Notes: generated by a model not told the origin, from the sequence alone. DNA of 64,000 nucleotides from Actinomadura sp. K4S16 (GCF_008327685.1 NZ_BDDE01000017.1:62001-126000), one strand, 5' to 3'; shown: positions 43,563 to 51,827, counted from the stretch's first letter. A program made the numbers and translations.

Positions 43563-44185
43563 CCTCGCCTGGACTTTCTTCGACCGACGGCGACCTGCTG
43601 GTGCTGCACGCCCTGCGCTGCTGCGGCCACACGGGCACCGCCCGCCTGGCGGCCGCCACCGGTATGGACGAGTCCGCGGTCGAGTCCGAGCTGATCGACC
43701 TCGCGGTCGCCGGGCTCGTCACCTACGAGTCCGGCGTGTTCAGCGCCTGGGGGCTGACGGACGCCGGACGCGTCGCCGCCGGCGAGCGCATCCCCGCGCA
43801 GCTCCAATCGGACGGCGCCCGCGCGGCCGTGGCCGGGGCGTACGAGCGGTTCATGGTGCTCAACCCGGAGCTCCTGGACCTCTGCACGGCCTGGCAGCTG
43901 AGGGCTGTCGACGGCGTCACGACCGTCAACGACCACAGTGACCCCGCCTACGACGCCCGTGTCCTCGGCCGGTTCGCCGATCTGGACGAGCGGGCCGCGG
44001 CTGTCTGCGCCGACCTGGCGGCGGTGGTGCCGCGCTTCGGCCTCTATCGGGAACGCCTTGCCGACGCCCTCGCCCGTGCCGCCTCGGGGCAGCTGGAGTA
44101 CGTGGCCGACCACATCGCGTCGTACCACACCGTGTGGGCCGAGCTGCACGAAGACCTGCTCGCCACCCTCGGGATCCCCCGGTGA
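43559..44185 (+). CDS. Winged-helix-like protein of the PPDK operon
   Basis: 208 residues, ATG 43559 overlapping the TetR stop (ATGA). The first 85 residues look like a winged helix (LVLHALRCCGHTGTARLAAA, SELIDLAVAGLVTYESGVFS, LTDAGRVAAGERI); the rest is an all-helical domain. It could be a regulator or an adaptor that gates the kinase-like protein encoded next. No firm family name. Confidence 0.75.
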   Translation: MTSPGLSSTDGDLLVLHALRCCGHTGTARLAAATGMDESAVESELIDLAVAGLVTYESGVFSAWGLTDAGRVAAGERIPAQLQSDGARAAVAGAYERFMVLNPELLDLCTAWQLRAVDGVTTVNDHSDPAYDARVLGRFADLDERAAAVCADLAAVVPRFGLYRERLADALARAASGQLEYVADHIASYHTVWAELHEDLLATLGIPR

Positions 44186-45756
44186 AGTGGATCCGCCAGA
44201 TCTCCGCCGAGGTCGAGGACCCCGCCGAGACGCTGGGCGCCAAAGCGCACGGTCTGGTGGCACTGCACCGATTGGAACTCCCGGTGCCCGCCGCGTTCGT
44301 CGTCACCACCGAGGCATGCCGGGCCTTCCTCAGCGAAGGAGCTCTCCCCGCCGGGCTCGACACCGAACTCGCGGCCGCGATGAGCTCCCTGGAGGCCGCG
44401 ACGGGACGACGGTTCGGCGGTGACCGGACGCCGCTCGCGGTATCGGTCCGCTCGGGGGCGAGCGTGTCGATGCCCGGCATGATGAACACCATCCTCAACC
44501 TCGGTCTCACGACCGGAGCGACGCAGGCGCTCGCGGCCGAGACCGGCGACGAGCGGTTCGCCCGCGACTCGCGGCTGCGGTTCCGGTCCGGATTCGCCTC
44601 CGCGCTCGCCGACGGCGGTGCCGCCGGGCGCCTCGGTGGGGCGGTCCGCGCGACCCGGGCCGGCCGGCAGCCGCGCGGGGAGACGATTCCGGACGACGCG
44701 TTCCGGCAACTGGAGTTGGCGGTCGAGACCGTGTTCTCGTCGTGGGAGGCACCGCGTGCGCGAACCTACCGCGAACTCCACGGCATCCCGCACGACCTCG
44801 GCACCGCCGTGATCGTCCAGGCCATGGTGTTCGGGAACCTCGACGAGCGCAGCGGCTCCGGAGTCGCCTTCAGCCGCGACCCCAACACGGGGAGGAACGT
44901 CCCGTTTGGTGACCTCCTGTTCTGTCACCAGGGCGAGGACGTCGTCTCAGGCCGATCGGCGGCTCGGCCCCTGCACGAACTCCACTCGCGGGAACCGGCC
45001 GTTTGGGCCGCCCTGACCGATGCCCTGGCCCGGCTGGAGCGGCACTACCGCGACGCCTGCTACGTCGAGTTCACCTTCCAGGCCGGCGAGTTGTGGCTGT
45101 TGCAAGTCCGGCCCTGCCGGTACGGCGGCGCCGCCGGCGTGGGCGTCGCGACCGACCTGGCCGACGAGCACCTGATCAGCCGCCGCGAAGCGCTGCGTCG
45201 CGTCTCGCCGCACCATCTCGAGCACGTCCGTACACCGCTCATCGCGGCCTCCGCGCAGACCGACGTGCTCGCCCGAGGGGTGGGAGCCTGTCCCGGCGTC
45301 GCCACCGGCAGGGTCGCCACCACGACCGAAGCGGCGGTACGGATGGCCGCCGACGGTCCCGTCGTCCTGGTACGCCCGGAGACCTCCCCGCACGACATGC
45401 GCGGCCTGGCCGCCGCCGCGGGCATCGTCACCGCCCTCGGCGGGCCGGCCAGCCACGCCGCGGTCGTCGCCCGGGCGATGCACAAGCCCGCCGTCGTCGG
45501 CGTCGCCGACCTGGAGATCGACGCCGGCGCCTCGGTGACGGCCGATGGACGCACCATCGGCGAAGGCGCCCTGGTCACCATCGACGGGACCAGCGGGACG
45601 GTGGCCCTCGGCAGCCCCCCGACCACCACCGGCACGGCCGACCCGCGTCTGCGCCGGCTGCTGTCATGGGCGGACGACGTATCGGGCGACCACACCGAAC
45701 GCGACGAGGTCCAACGCCTCAAAGCGGCCCACGCCGCATTGGGCCGCCGAGGATGA
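44182..45756 (+). CDS. Short pyruvate-phosphate-dikinase-like enzyme lacking the PEP domain
   Basis: 524 residues from GTG 44182 (GTGA overlap). The N-terminal ATP-grasp shows VSVRSGASVSMPGMMNTILN and VQAMVFGNLDERSGSGVAFS; the phospho-His domain shows the His in GGPASHAAVVARAMHKP. Full PPDK is about 870-900 residues and ends in a PEP-binding TIM barrel; that barrel is absent. The enzyme could therefore phosphorylate its own His from ATP but needs another acceptor, as in rifampin phosphotransferase-like and other split dikinases. The operon with two regulators is unusual. Its last 38 bp overlap a convergent phosphatase remnant. Confidence 0.88.
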   Translation: MKWIRQISAEVEDPAETLGAKAHGLVALHRLELPVPAAFVVTTEACRAFLSEGALPAGLDTELAAAMSSLEAATGRRFGGDRTPLAVSVRSGASVSMPGMMNTILNLGLTTGATQALAAETGDERFARDSRLRFRSGFASALADGGAAGRLGGAVRATRAGRQPRGETIPDDAFRQLELAVETVFSSWEAPRARTYRELHGIPHDLGTAVIVQAMVFGNLDERSGSGVAFSRDPNTGRNVPFGDLLFCHQGEDVVSGRSAARPLHELHSREPAVWAALTDALARLERHYRDACYVEFTFQAGELWLLQVRPCRYGGAAGVGVATDLADEHLISRREALRRVSPHHLEHVRTPLIAASAQTDVLARGVGACPGVATGRVATTTEAAVRMAADGPVVLVRPETSPHDMRGLAAAAGIVTALGGPASHAAVVARAMHKPAVVGVADLEIDAGASVTADGRTIGEGALVTIDGTSGTVALGSPPTTTGTADPRLRRLLSWADDVSGDHTERDEVQRLKAAHAALGRRG

Positions 45757-46075
45757 CCAGGGAAGCACCCGCTGCCGCCTCCGCGGCGTCATGGCCGTCG
45801 AAGAACCCCGCCCACGCCTCAGGGACCCGGTCCGGCACATGAGGGACGTGATCGACCAGTTCGGCCGCCTCCCGCACCGGAACGCCCGGCAGACGCTCGC
45901 CGATGATCCGCGCTGAACGCGCCGCGCGCGGCAGAGGCGAGTGCCACACCGCGTCGACCGGCAGGCCGGCGAGGCGGTCGGCCACCAACTCCGACTGCCG
46001 CCGTCCCACGTCGGTCAACTCTCCGAAGGGGTCGGCCGCCCCATGCCTCACCACGTACAGATGCCGCGCCACCAT
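45719..46075 (-). pseudogene. Histidine phosphatase, 3'-truncated
   Basis: About 118 residues from ATG 46075. It begins RHLYVVRHGAADPFGELTDV (catalytic RHG) and has VWHSPLPRAARSARIIGERL, but ends soon after FFDGHDAAEAAAG in unrelated residues. Phosphoglycerate-mutase-like enzymes are about 200 residues and need the later second catalytic His. The 3' half has been replaced by the end of the PPDK-like operon, suggesting that operon was inserted here. Confidence 0.75.
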
Positions 46076-46210
46076 CGGCCGCTCCACCACACCATCTCAA
46101 ATGTTCTTAACATCCAGATGTTATTATCATCCGAATTGCCGGGAGCGTCCTTCCCGGAGCGACCCGAGAGGCGCGCCACCTCAAGGACGGCGGGCAAGGA
46201 TGCGAGGGAG

Positions 46211-46437
46211 ATGCGGCGTTGGCTGCACGCGGCGGCCGACGCGCTCGGTATCGAGATCGATCACGCTTACGACCCCTCGGCCGGTTGCTGGGAGTGGCGA
46301 TGGGTCGACGGCCCCGCGCCTTCACGGGTGGCGGAGGATCTCGGCGACGCCGCCGGGCGGGTGCGCCTCGATCGAGCACCTCACCCACCGCTACGCCGCC
46401 CGCCCCACCCGCCTCTCACACCAGCCCTGACCGGGTG
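46211..46437 (+). pseudogene. Possible small frameshifted gene
   Basis: One frame reads RRWLHAAADALGIEIDHAYD, CWEWRWVDGPAPSRVAEDLG, and a second frame continues SIEHLTHRYAARPTR to a TGA at 46437. Both parts look protein-like and a single indel near 46355 would join them into a protein of about 75 residues. Start and function uncertain. Confidence 0.3.
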
Positions 46438-46459
46438 AGGCATCTGATCTGCGGAGGGT

Positions 46460-46948
46460 TCAGCGGCGAAGGACGGCGCCGGGACCGGCTGCCCTCGTGA
46501 AGCTCATGTCCATCCAGTGCCGCCAGTTCGAGCCGTCGTCGGTGCGCTCCCATTCGGCCGTCATGGACTCGCCGTCTTCGGCGATCACCAGCGTCGCCCG
46601 CTCCGTCTCGCCGGCGAACGTCCAGACACCGCCGTCGTCGACGCTTGCCCGCATGGTGACGAAGTGGCCGTGATTGTCGAAGGAGCGCATGGGGTAGGTC
46701 CGGCTCTCCGGATCGTAGGGCCCGATCATCTCGATGACCTCGACGCGTTCCTCGTTCATGCGCACGTCCACGCGGTGAATGAGGAAGTGCTCGCCCGCCA
46801 GCCACTCGTAGGTGTCCGACCCGGCGATGCGGATCTCCGGGTCGCTCGCGGTGGCCGCTGTACGCCCCTGCGAACGCCAACGGCCGACCAGCGCGCCCAG
46901 GCGCTGGTTCTCCGGTCGGGGGGCGCGGGCGTTGCCGTCTCCTGACAT
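46460..46948 (-). CDS. DUF1579-like lipocalin-fold protein
   Basis: 162 residues from ATG 46948 with GAGGA upstream. Pattern LGALVGRWRSQGRTAATASD, YEWLAGEHFLIHRVDVRMNE, WTFAGETERATLVIAEDGES and a terminal DMSFTRA match the DUF1579/calycin-like family of actinomycetes. It may bind a small ligand. It is divergent from an ArsR regulator and shares a palindrome-bearing 86-bp promoter region, so it is probably that regulator's target. Confidence 0.8.
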   Translation of the reverse strand: MSGDGNARAPRPENQRLGALVGRWRSQGRTAATASDPEIRIAGSDTYEWLAGEHFLIHRVDVRMNEERVEVIEMIGPYDPESRTYPMRSFDNHGHFVTMRASVDDGGVWTFAGETERATLVIAEDGESMTAEWERTDDGSNWRHWMDMSFTRAAGPGAVLRR

Positions 46949-46972
46949 GGCGGGTCCTCGTCACCGATAGAA

Positions 46973-46998
46973 TGTAAGATGTTGCTTAAACACTTACA
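46973..46998. promoter_or_regulatory. Candidate ArsR operator
   Basis: TGTAAG-N14-CTTACA lies between the divergent DUF1579-like and ArsR genes. The sequence is distinctly AT-rich for this genome. Confidence 0.55.
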
Positions 46999-47034
46999 CA
47001 GTCTCCCGGCAGTGCGCAACGAAGGCGGTGGCCC

Positions 47035-47373
47035 ATGGACGACGCGCTTCGCGCCGTGGCGGACCCGACCCGCCGCGCCATCCTCGTCCTGGTGCGGGAT
47101 CGCGAGGTCTCGGCGGGTGAGATCGCCGAGCGCTTCCCCGAGATCAGTCGTCCGGCGGTGTCCCAGCATCTGCGGACACTGGCAGCGGCCCGCCTCGTCG
47201 ACGTCCGCCGCGCCGGCAACCGCCGCTTCTACCGGCTGCGCCCCGAAGGGTTGGCCGAGGCGGCGACGTTCCTGGAATCAATGTGGTCCACCTCGCTCAG
47301 CCGCCTCCAGCACGAAGCCGAGCAGGAAGAACACGCGCACACCCGCGAACAGGACGCGAAGGGATCGCTGTGA
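47035..47373 (+). CDS. ArsR-family regulator
   Basis: 112 residues from ATG 47035. Winged-helix motifs ALRAVADPTRRAILVLVRDR, SRPAVSQHLRTLAAARLVDV and RRFYRLRPEGL are typical of the non-metal ArsR branch that is paired with SRPBCC proteins; no metal-binding CxC is present. Its stop overlaps the next start by GTGA. Confidence 0.92.
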   Translation: MDDALRAVADPTRRAILVLVRDREVSAGEIAERFPEISRPAVSQHLRTLAAARLVDVRRAGNRRFYRLRPEGLAEAATFLESMWSTSLSRLQHEAEQEEHAHTREQDAKGSL

Positions 47374-47795
47374 GCAGGACGATCGAGCAGACGTTGCACA
47401 TCCGCGCGCGTCCCGAGACGGTCTGGCGGTACTTCACCGACCCGGCACGCCTGGCGCGCTGGTGGGGAACGGCAGAACTGGACGCCCGCCCTGGCGGCAC
47501 TCTGCGCGTTGCGATGCACGAGGGCCCATGCCCGGTGATGCGCGGGCGATTCGTGGAGCTCGTCCCGTACGAACGCCTCGTCTTCACCTTCGGCTGGGAG
47601 CCGAAACCAGGAGCGCCCGACATCGCACCAGAGGCATCCCGAGTCGAAGTCACCCTGACCCCGGATGGTGACGGCACCAAGCTCACCCTGCGCCACAGCG
47701 GTCTACCGGCCGCCCTCGATGAGGAGACCAGCGACGGCTGGGCCCACCTGCTCCGCCGTCTGAGCGAAACAGCAGAACGCCAGGAACCCCGCTGA
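47370..47795 (+). CDS. SRPBCC (AHSA1-like) protein
   Basis: 141 residues from GTG 47370. TLHIRARPETVWRYFTDPAR, LARWWGTAELDARPGG and LRHSGLPAALDEETSDGWAH are signatures of the AHSA1/START-like family. The ArsR-SRPBCC pair is a common actinomycete two-gene unit; the ligand bound in the cavity is unknown. Confidence 0.92.
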   Translation: MSRTIEQTLHIRARPETVWRYFTDPARLARWWGTAELDARPGGTLRVAMHEGPCPVMRGRFVELVPYERLVFTFGWEPKPGAPDIAPEASRVEVTLTPDGDGTKLTLRHSGLPAALDEETSDGWAHLLRRLSETAERQEPR

Positions 47796-47884
47796 GCCTG
47801 AACGAACTCGGCGCCGACCGCACCGAGCCCGCAGAGCGCGCAGCCGAGCAGCGCGCCGCGGGCACTGGCGGGCAGGACGGTGAT

Positions 47885-48036
47885 CAGCGGAGCGAGTTGT
47901 CGACCAGCAGGTCGGTGCTGCCGGAGGCCTTGCCCACGATGCGGGGCACCCGGCCAGGGCCGCCCAGGATCACGGCGTGGGGGTCAGCCGTCAGCCTGGA
48001 CCGTCCATGACCGGATGTCAGTGGTCCGCGACCCCG
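47885..48036 (-). pseudogene. Possible C-terminal remnant of an unknown gene
   Basis: An open stretch without a start reads DPHAVILGGPGRVPRIVGKA, SGSTDLLVDNSLR and stops at 47885, with GC-rich third positions. It abuts the GntR gene stop. It may be the 3' end of a deleted gene. Confidence 0.3.
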
Positions 48037-48732
48037 TCAGGTGGGCGCGGCGTCGTTGTGGTCGGTCAGCCCGGCGGCGGTCAGGGTGAGGTGCCGGGTC
48101 AGGACCTCGGTCGCTGTGTCGGCGTCGCGGGCCAGTGCCGCCTCCTCCAGCCGGCGGTGCTCGCCGACGGCATCCCGGCCGGGAGCGCGGAGCGCCGACA
48201 GGCGGCGGGCCAGTTCGCTCGCGGTCCACAGCCGGTCGAAGGTCTCCAGCAGGACGGGGTTGCCGCACCCGTCCAGCAGGGTGCGGTGGAAGTCCCGGTG
48301 GGCTTCGGCCCAGGCATCGCTGTAGTACTCGCCCTCGTCCGGCACGTGCGTCGGGGTGCGGGCCAGCCGGTGATGGGCGGCGCGTAGGCGGGCCTCCCAG
48401 TCCACGTCCCCGCGCTCGATGGACATGCGCAGCATGACCGGCTCGATCGTCCGGCGGGCCTCCGCGATCTGCTGCCAGCGGAGGTCGGAGAAGGCCGGGA
48501 CGGCGAAGCCGCGGTTGGGCAGCCGCTCGGCCAGCCCCTCGCCGACCAGCCGCACGAGCGCCTCGCGCACGACCGCCAGGCTCACGCCCTGCTGTTTGGC
48601 CAGGTCCTGCGGTTTGAGGGCGGCCCCGGGGGCGTGTCGGCCATGCATGATCGCATCCCGCAGGTGCGCGTGGACCTGCTCGGAGAGCATCTGCTTCCCC
48701 GACGGCGGCGAGGTGTGGAGCGGCTGACTCAT
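48037..48732 (-). CDS. GntR-family regulator (FCD domain)
   Basis: 231 residues from ATG 48732: TATGCT ends seven bases ahead of it, so the more distal ATG at 48744 lies inside the -10 box. N-terminal winged helix MLSEQVHAHLRDAIMHGRHA, QGVSLAVVREALVRLVGEGL; C-terminal FCD-type helical domain with metal/ligand-binding histidines (AEAHRDFHRTLLDGCGNPVL, GEHRRLEEAALARD). Divergent from the PEBP gene with a perfect palindrome between. Confidence 0.9.
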   Translation of the reverse strand: MSQPLHTSPPSGKQMLSEQVHAHLRDAIMHGRHAPGAALKPQDLAKQQGVSLAVVREALVRLVGEGLAERLPNRGFAVPAFSDLRWQQIAEARRTIEPVMLRMSIERGDVDWEARLRAAHHRLARTPTHVPDEGEYYSDAWAEAHRDFHRTLLDGCGNPVLLETFDRLWTASELARRLSALRAPGRDAVGEHRRLEEAALARDADTATEVLTRHLTLTAAGLTDHNDAAPT

Positions 48733-48758
48733 GGACGCCAGCATAGACGATTCGAAAG

Positions 48759-48770
48759 ATAATCGATTAT
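48759..48770. promoter_or_regulatory. Candidate GntR operator
   Basis: Perfect palindrome ATAATCGATTAT immediately upstream of the leaderless GntR promoter, in the divergent region shared with the PEBP gene. A 12-mer, ACGATTCGAAAG, beside it (48747) recurs at 48865 over the PEBP ribosome site. Confidence 0.55.
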
Positions 48771-48888
48771 TAGTGTTATGGCCGATTCACAGCGGACGGA
48801 CGGCGGCGGCGTCGCAGCCGCGTGCTGCCGGCCGTCGTCGACCGCATCGCCGCCGCCCGTCGTCACGATTCGAAAGGAACGACGCGAC

Positions 48889-49422
48889 ATGAGCGCCAAC
48901 GACCCCTTCGCCCGCCTCCCCGAGGCGGCGTCCTTCTCCGTGACCAGCACCACCGTCGCCGACGGTGGCGTCTGGCCGCCCGAGCAGTTCTCCTCGGGCG
49001 TCCCCGGCGGTAAGGACCTCTCACCGCAGCTGTCCTGGAGCGGTGCCCCGGAAGGGACCAAGAGCTACGCCGTCACCGTCTACGACCCCGACGCCCCGAC
49101 CGGGTCCGGGTTCTGGCACTGGGCGGTCGCCGACATCCCCGCCGAAGTCACCGAACTGCCCGAGGGCGCTGGCGACGACACCGGCTCCGCTCTGCCCGAA
49201 GCCGCCTTCCAGTTGCCCAACGACGCCCGGGCGGCCCGCTACATCGGTGCCGCCCCTCCGGTCGGGCACGGCCCGCACCGCTACTTCGTCGTGGTGCACG
49301 CCCTCGACGTCGCCTCGATCGGCGTCCCGGCCGACGCCACCCCCGCCCTCCTCGGCTTCACCATGACCGGCCACATCCTCGGCCGCGCGGTCCTGATTGC
49401 CACCGCCGAGACCGCCGCCTGA
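48889..49422 (+). CDS. YbhB/YbcL (PEBP/Raf-kinase-inhibitor-like) protein
   Basis: 177 residues from ATG 48889 with AAAGGAA upstream. VPGGKDLSPQLSWSGAPEGT, YAVTVYDPDAPTGSGFWHWA and GHGPHRYFVVVHALDV carry the anion-binding pocket motifs of the PEBP fold. Cytoplasmic, function in bacteria unclear. Ends in a strong hairpin. Confidence 0.93.
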   Translation: MSANDPFARLPEAASFSVTSTTVADGGVWPPEQFSSGVPGGKDLSPQLSWSGAPEGTKSYAVTVYDPDAPTGSGFWHWAVADIPAEVTELPEGAGDDTGSALPEAAFQLPNDARAARYIGAAPPVGHGPHRYFVVVHALDVASIGVPADATPALLGFTMTGHILGRAVLIATAETAA

Positions 49423-49431
49423 TGAACGGCA

Positions 49432-49477
49432 GTGAGGGTGGCTCTCGACCGCGAGAGTGGTCGAGAGCCACCCTCAC
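49432..49477 (+). terminator. Long perfect hairpin after PEBP gene
   Basis: Arms of 19 bp, GTGAGGGTGGCTCTCGACC and its exact complement, with an 8-base loop, starting 10 bp after the stop. No U-tract. Confidence 0.8.
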
Positions 49478-49576
49478 CACATCGAGGCACGGGGCAGCCG
49501 CAGGCGGTTCAACGTTGTCGTAGTCGCCGGCACAGCGCGGGGACGGCGCGTGCTGATGCTCGCGCCGTCCGCTGTG

Positions 49577-50086
49577 TCAGGCTTCGGCGGTCCGCTTGGG
49601 CAGCTTCCAGCCGGGGCGGGGGAAGTGGCAGGTGTAGCCGTTCGGGTACTTCTGCAGGTAGTCCTGGTGCTCGGGCTCGGCTTCCCAGAAGTCGCCGGCG
49701 GCGGTCACCTCGGTGACGACCTCGCCCGGCCACAGGCCGGACGCGTCGACGTCGGCGATGGTGTCCTCGGCGACCTTCCGCTGCTCCTCCGAGGTGTAGA
49801 AGATCGCGGAGCGGTAGCTCGTGCCGATGTCGTTGCCCTGCCGGTTCACGGTCGTGGGGTCGTGGATCTGGAAGAAGAACTCCAGCAGCGCCCGGAAGTC
49901 GGTCTGGCCGGTGTCGTAGACGACCTCGATGGTCTCGGCGTGGGACCCGTGGTTGCGGTAGGTGGCGTTGGGCACGTCGCCGCCGCTGTAGCCGACGCGC
50001 GTGGAGACCACTCCGGGCTGCCGGCGGAACAGCTCCTCCATCCCCCAGAAGCAGCCGCCCGCGAGCAGGGCCCTCTCGGTTGCCAT
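49577..50086 (-). CDS. msrA: Peptide-methionine (S)-S-oxide reductase
   Basis: 169 residues from ATG 50086. Catalytic motif GGCFWG with Cys12, then GYSGGDVPNATYRNHGSHAE and IGTSYRSAIFYTSEEQ, standard MsrA. It repairs oxidised methionine in proteins using thioredoxin. No MsrB is adjacent. Length is in the usual range for the short actinobacterial form. Confidence 0.96.
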   Translation of the reverse strand: MATERALLAGGCFWGMEELFRRQPGVVSTRVGYSGGDVPNATYRNHGSHAETIEVVYDTGQTDFRALLEFFFQIHDPTTVNRQGNDIGTSYRSAIFYTSEEQRKVAEDTIADVDASGLWPGEVVTEVTAAGDFWEAEPEHQDYLQKYPNGYTCHFPRPGWKLPKRTAEA

Positions 50087-50156
50087 GTTCCTCGTCCCCC
50101 TCGTCTCCTTTGTCGATGACTACAGCGGTCATCGCCTCGGCGCTATTCCGCGCCGC

Positions 50157-50330
50157 TCACCTAGCCTCGCGTCGCTTCTTCCATTCGGCGACGACGGCCT
50201 CGACGTGTTTGCGGATGTCGTCACTGCGGTCCGCGCTGCCGTTGACGTCACGGCACGCCTGGTCGTACTCGGCCCACAGGGCATCGTCGGCGAGGCGGAA
50301 CTTGCGCTGCGGACTGCCCGGTGTAGGGAT
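50157..50330 (-). CDS. Small CopG-like protein lacking a canonical start codon
   Basis: An open frame of 57 codons reads PTPGSPQRKFRLADDALWAE, YDQACRDVNGSADRSDDIRK, HVEAVVAEWKKRREAR, matching the shape of small actinomycete ribbon-helix-helix-like proteins that normally start MPxPxSPQRKFRL. Here the initiator position is ATC (50330-50328), one base after the stop of the 99-residue gene. Either an ATG was mutated, or rare AUC initiation is coupled to the upstream gene. Confidence 0.5.
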   Translation of the reverse strand: MPTPGSPQRKFRLADDALWAEYDQACRDVNGSADRSDDIRKHVEAVVAEWKKRREAR

Positions 50331-50331
50331 G

Positions 50332-50631
50332 TCAGCCGCCCAGCTTCGCGACCAGCGAGCGCAGGTGGGGGGTCGCAGCGTTCTCCTGGCCGCGCTTCAC
50401 CCACTCCGCGATGTGTTCGCTGACCAGTTCGGCGAGGCTCGCGCGCTCGTCGTCGCTGAGGTCCACCGTGGTCGTGGTGTTGGTCCGGCAGTCGTAAGCC
50501 GTGAAGAGGATGTCCCCGACGGCCTGTTCGGCCGCGGGAGGCTTGCGGTTGCGCTGAGCATGCCAGTCGGCACTGTTGTTGACGACGCCCCAGCCGTGCA
50601 GGGCTTCGTAGTTGGTGAGTTCGAGCCTCAT
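50332..50631 (-). CDS. Hypothetical protein downstream of a 30-bp palindrome
   Basis: 99 residues from ATG 50631 with GAGAGG about 10 bases upstream. It reads NYEALHGWGVVNNSADWHAQ, VGDILFTAYDCRTNTTTTVD and DERASLAELVSEHIAEWVKR. No family recognised. It forms a unit with the start-less small gene, and its promoter region holds a perfect 30-bp palindrome, which suggests tight regulation (possibly autoregulation by the CopG-like product). Confidence 0.7.
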   Translation of the reverse strand: MRLELTNYEALHGWGVVNNSADWHAQRNRKPPAAEQAVGDILFTAYDCRTNTTTTVDLSDDERASLAELVSEHIAEWVKRGQENAATPHLRSLVAKLGG

Positions 50632-50647
50632 GGGGCCGGCACCTCTC

Positions 50648-50677
50648 GCTGCAAGGGTGTGGCCACACCCTTGCAGC
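50648..50677. promoter_or_regulatory. Perfect 30-bp palindrome
   Basis: GCTGCAAGGGTGTGG followed directly by its exact reverse complement, 16 bp upstream of ATG 50631. A diverged relative (GGTGTGGCCGCACT) follows about 15 bp further. No U-tract, so an operator is more likely than a terminator. Confidence 0.7.
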
Positions 50678-50753
50678 CACTCTACGCAGGTGTGGCCGCA
50701 CTGGTGGCGCAGGCGACGGTCCGGTGCGAGACGACTCCAGGCTCGAATGCCGC

Positions 50754-51827
50754 TCAGCCGGTGCGGACGGGCTCCTTGGTGAGGCGGATGGTGCCGTCCT
50801 CGCCGGGGAGCGGGGCCGGGTCGTATCCCTCGCTCCGGTAGAGCGCGATGTTGTTCCGGCTGCCCGCTCCAGTGGACAGCACGATGCGGCGGCAGGCGGG
50901 GTCGGCGACGGCCTCCGCCGTACGGAGCAGCCAGCGTCCGAGGCCGCGCCCCCGCAGGTCGGGGGAGACGCCGAGCCGCCCCACGTGCCATTCGGCTTCG
51001 ACGCGGCGGGTCCGCACCATGCCGAGGAGGCGGCCGTCCCGCCACAGTCCGACCGCGTCCCAGTCGGCGAGCCACTCACGCACCTGCTCCACGGACTCGT
51101 GCAGCGCCGGGACGGTGCCGGGGTCGTTGGCAAGGGCCTCGTCCACCCAGCAGCACCGCTGCAGGACGGTCACCTCGGGGGCGTCGTCCGGCGTCAACCG
51201 CCGCAGGTAGGACCCCGGTTCGGGCCCGGCCACCGACTCGGGCCGCGCCTGCTCGCGCATCGGCCTGAGCGCGTGCGCGACCCGGACCAGTTCGTCGAGG
51301 ACATCGATCGCGGCCATGCCGGCAGCGGGGGCGGGCCGCACTTCCCCGTCCTGCACGGCGTCGGCGATGCGGAGAGCGACCGTGGCCCCGAGCGGCACCA
51401 GGCGCAGCGTGGTCACCACCTGCTTGGCGTGCTGCACTGACCTCGTGCCCGCCGAGGTGTTGCCGTAGCTGACGAAACCGACCGGCTTCCACGCCCACTC
51501 GCGGGAGAGGTAGTCCAGTGCGTTCTTCAGGGACGCCGGCATCCCGTAGTTGTACTCCGGCGTCACGACGATGACGCCGTCCGCCGCGTCCACGATCGCG
51601 CTCCACCTTCGCGTGTGCTCGTTGCGGTACACGCCCGACGACGGATGCTCCTCCTCGTCGAGGAACGGGAGACCGAGGTCGGCGAGGGCCACCGGCACCA
51701 GCTCGGCGCCGAGTTCGGCGGCGCGGGGAGTGATGGTCTCGGTCAGCCATGCCCCCACCGCGGGGCCGAGGGCGCCGGGCCGGGTGCTGCACACCAGCAC
51801 GAGGACGCGTACCTGTTTCGTTGACAT
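50754..51827 (-). CDS. NADPH-dependent FMN reductase fused to a GNAT acetyltransferase
   Basis: 357 residues. Residues about 1-185 are a flavodoxin-like FMN reductase (VLVLVCSTRPGALGPAVGAW, VIVVTPEYNYGMPASLKNAL, KPVGFVSYGNTSAGTRSVQH); residues about 205-357 are a GNAT domain (YLRRLTPDDAPEVTVL, HVGRLGVSPDLRGRGLGRWL with the acetyl-CoA loop, SRNNIALYRSEGYDPAPLPG). A quinone/flavin reductase joined to an acetyltransferase suggests two-step detoxification. TAGATT-N7-ATG indicates a leaderless start. Divergent from a MarR gene. Confidence 0.92.
   Translation of the reverse strand: MSTKQVRVLVLVCSTRPGALGPAVGAWLTETITPRAAELGAELVPVALADLGLPFLDEEEHPSSGVYRNEHTRRWSAIVDAADGVIVVTPEYNYGMPASLKNALDYLSREWAWKPVGFVSYGNTSAGTRSVQHAKQVVTTLRLVPLGATVALRIADAVQDGEVRPAPAAGMAAIDVLDELVRVAHALRPMREQARPESVAGPEPGSYLRRLTPDDAPEVTVLQRCCWVDEALANDPGTVPALHESVEQVREWLADWDAVGLWRDGRLLGMVRTRRVEAEWHVGRLGVSPDLRGRGLGRWLLRTAEAVADPACRRIVLSTGAGSRNNIALYRSEGYDPAPLPGEDGTIRLTKEPVRTG

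Noticed and set aside
50648..50677. Intrinsic terminator for the reductase-acetyltransferase gene
   Set aside because: The palindrome is perfect but has no loop and no U-tract, sits 16 bp before a start codon, and has a diverged second copy, so an operator is more likely.
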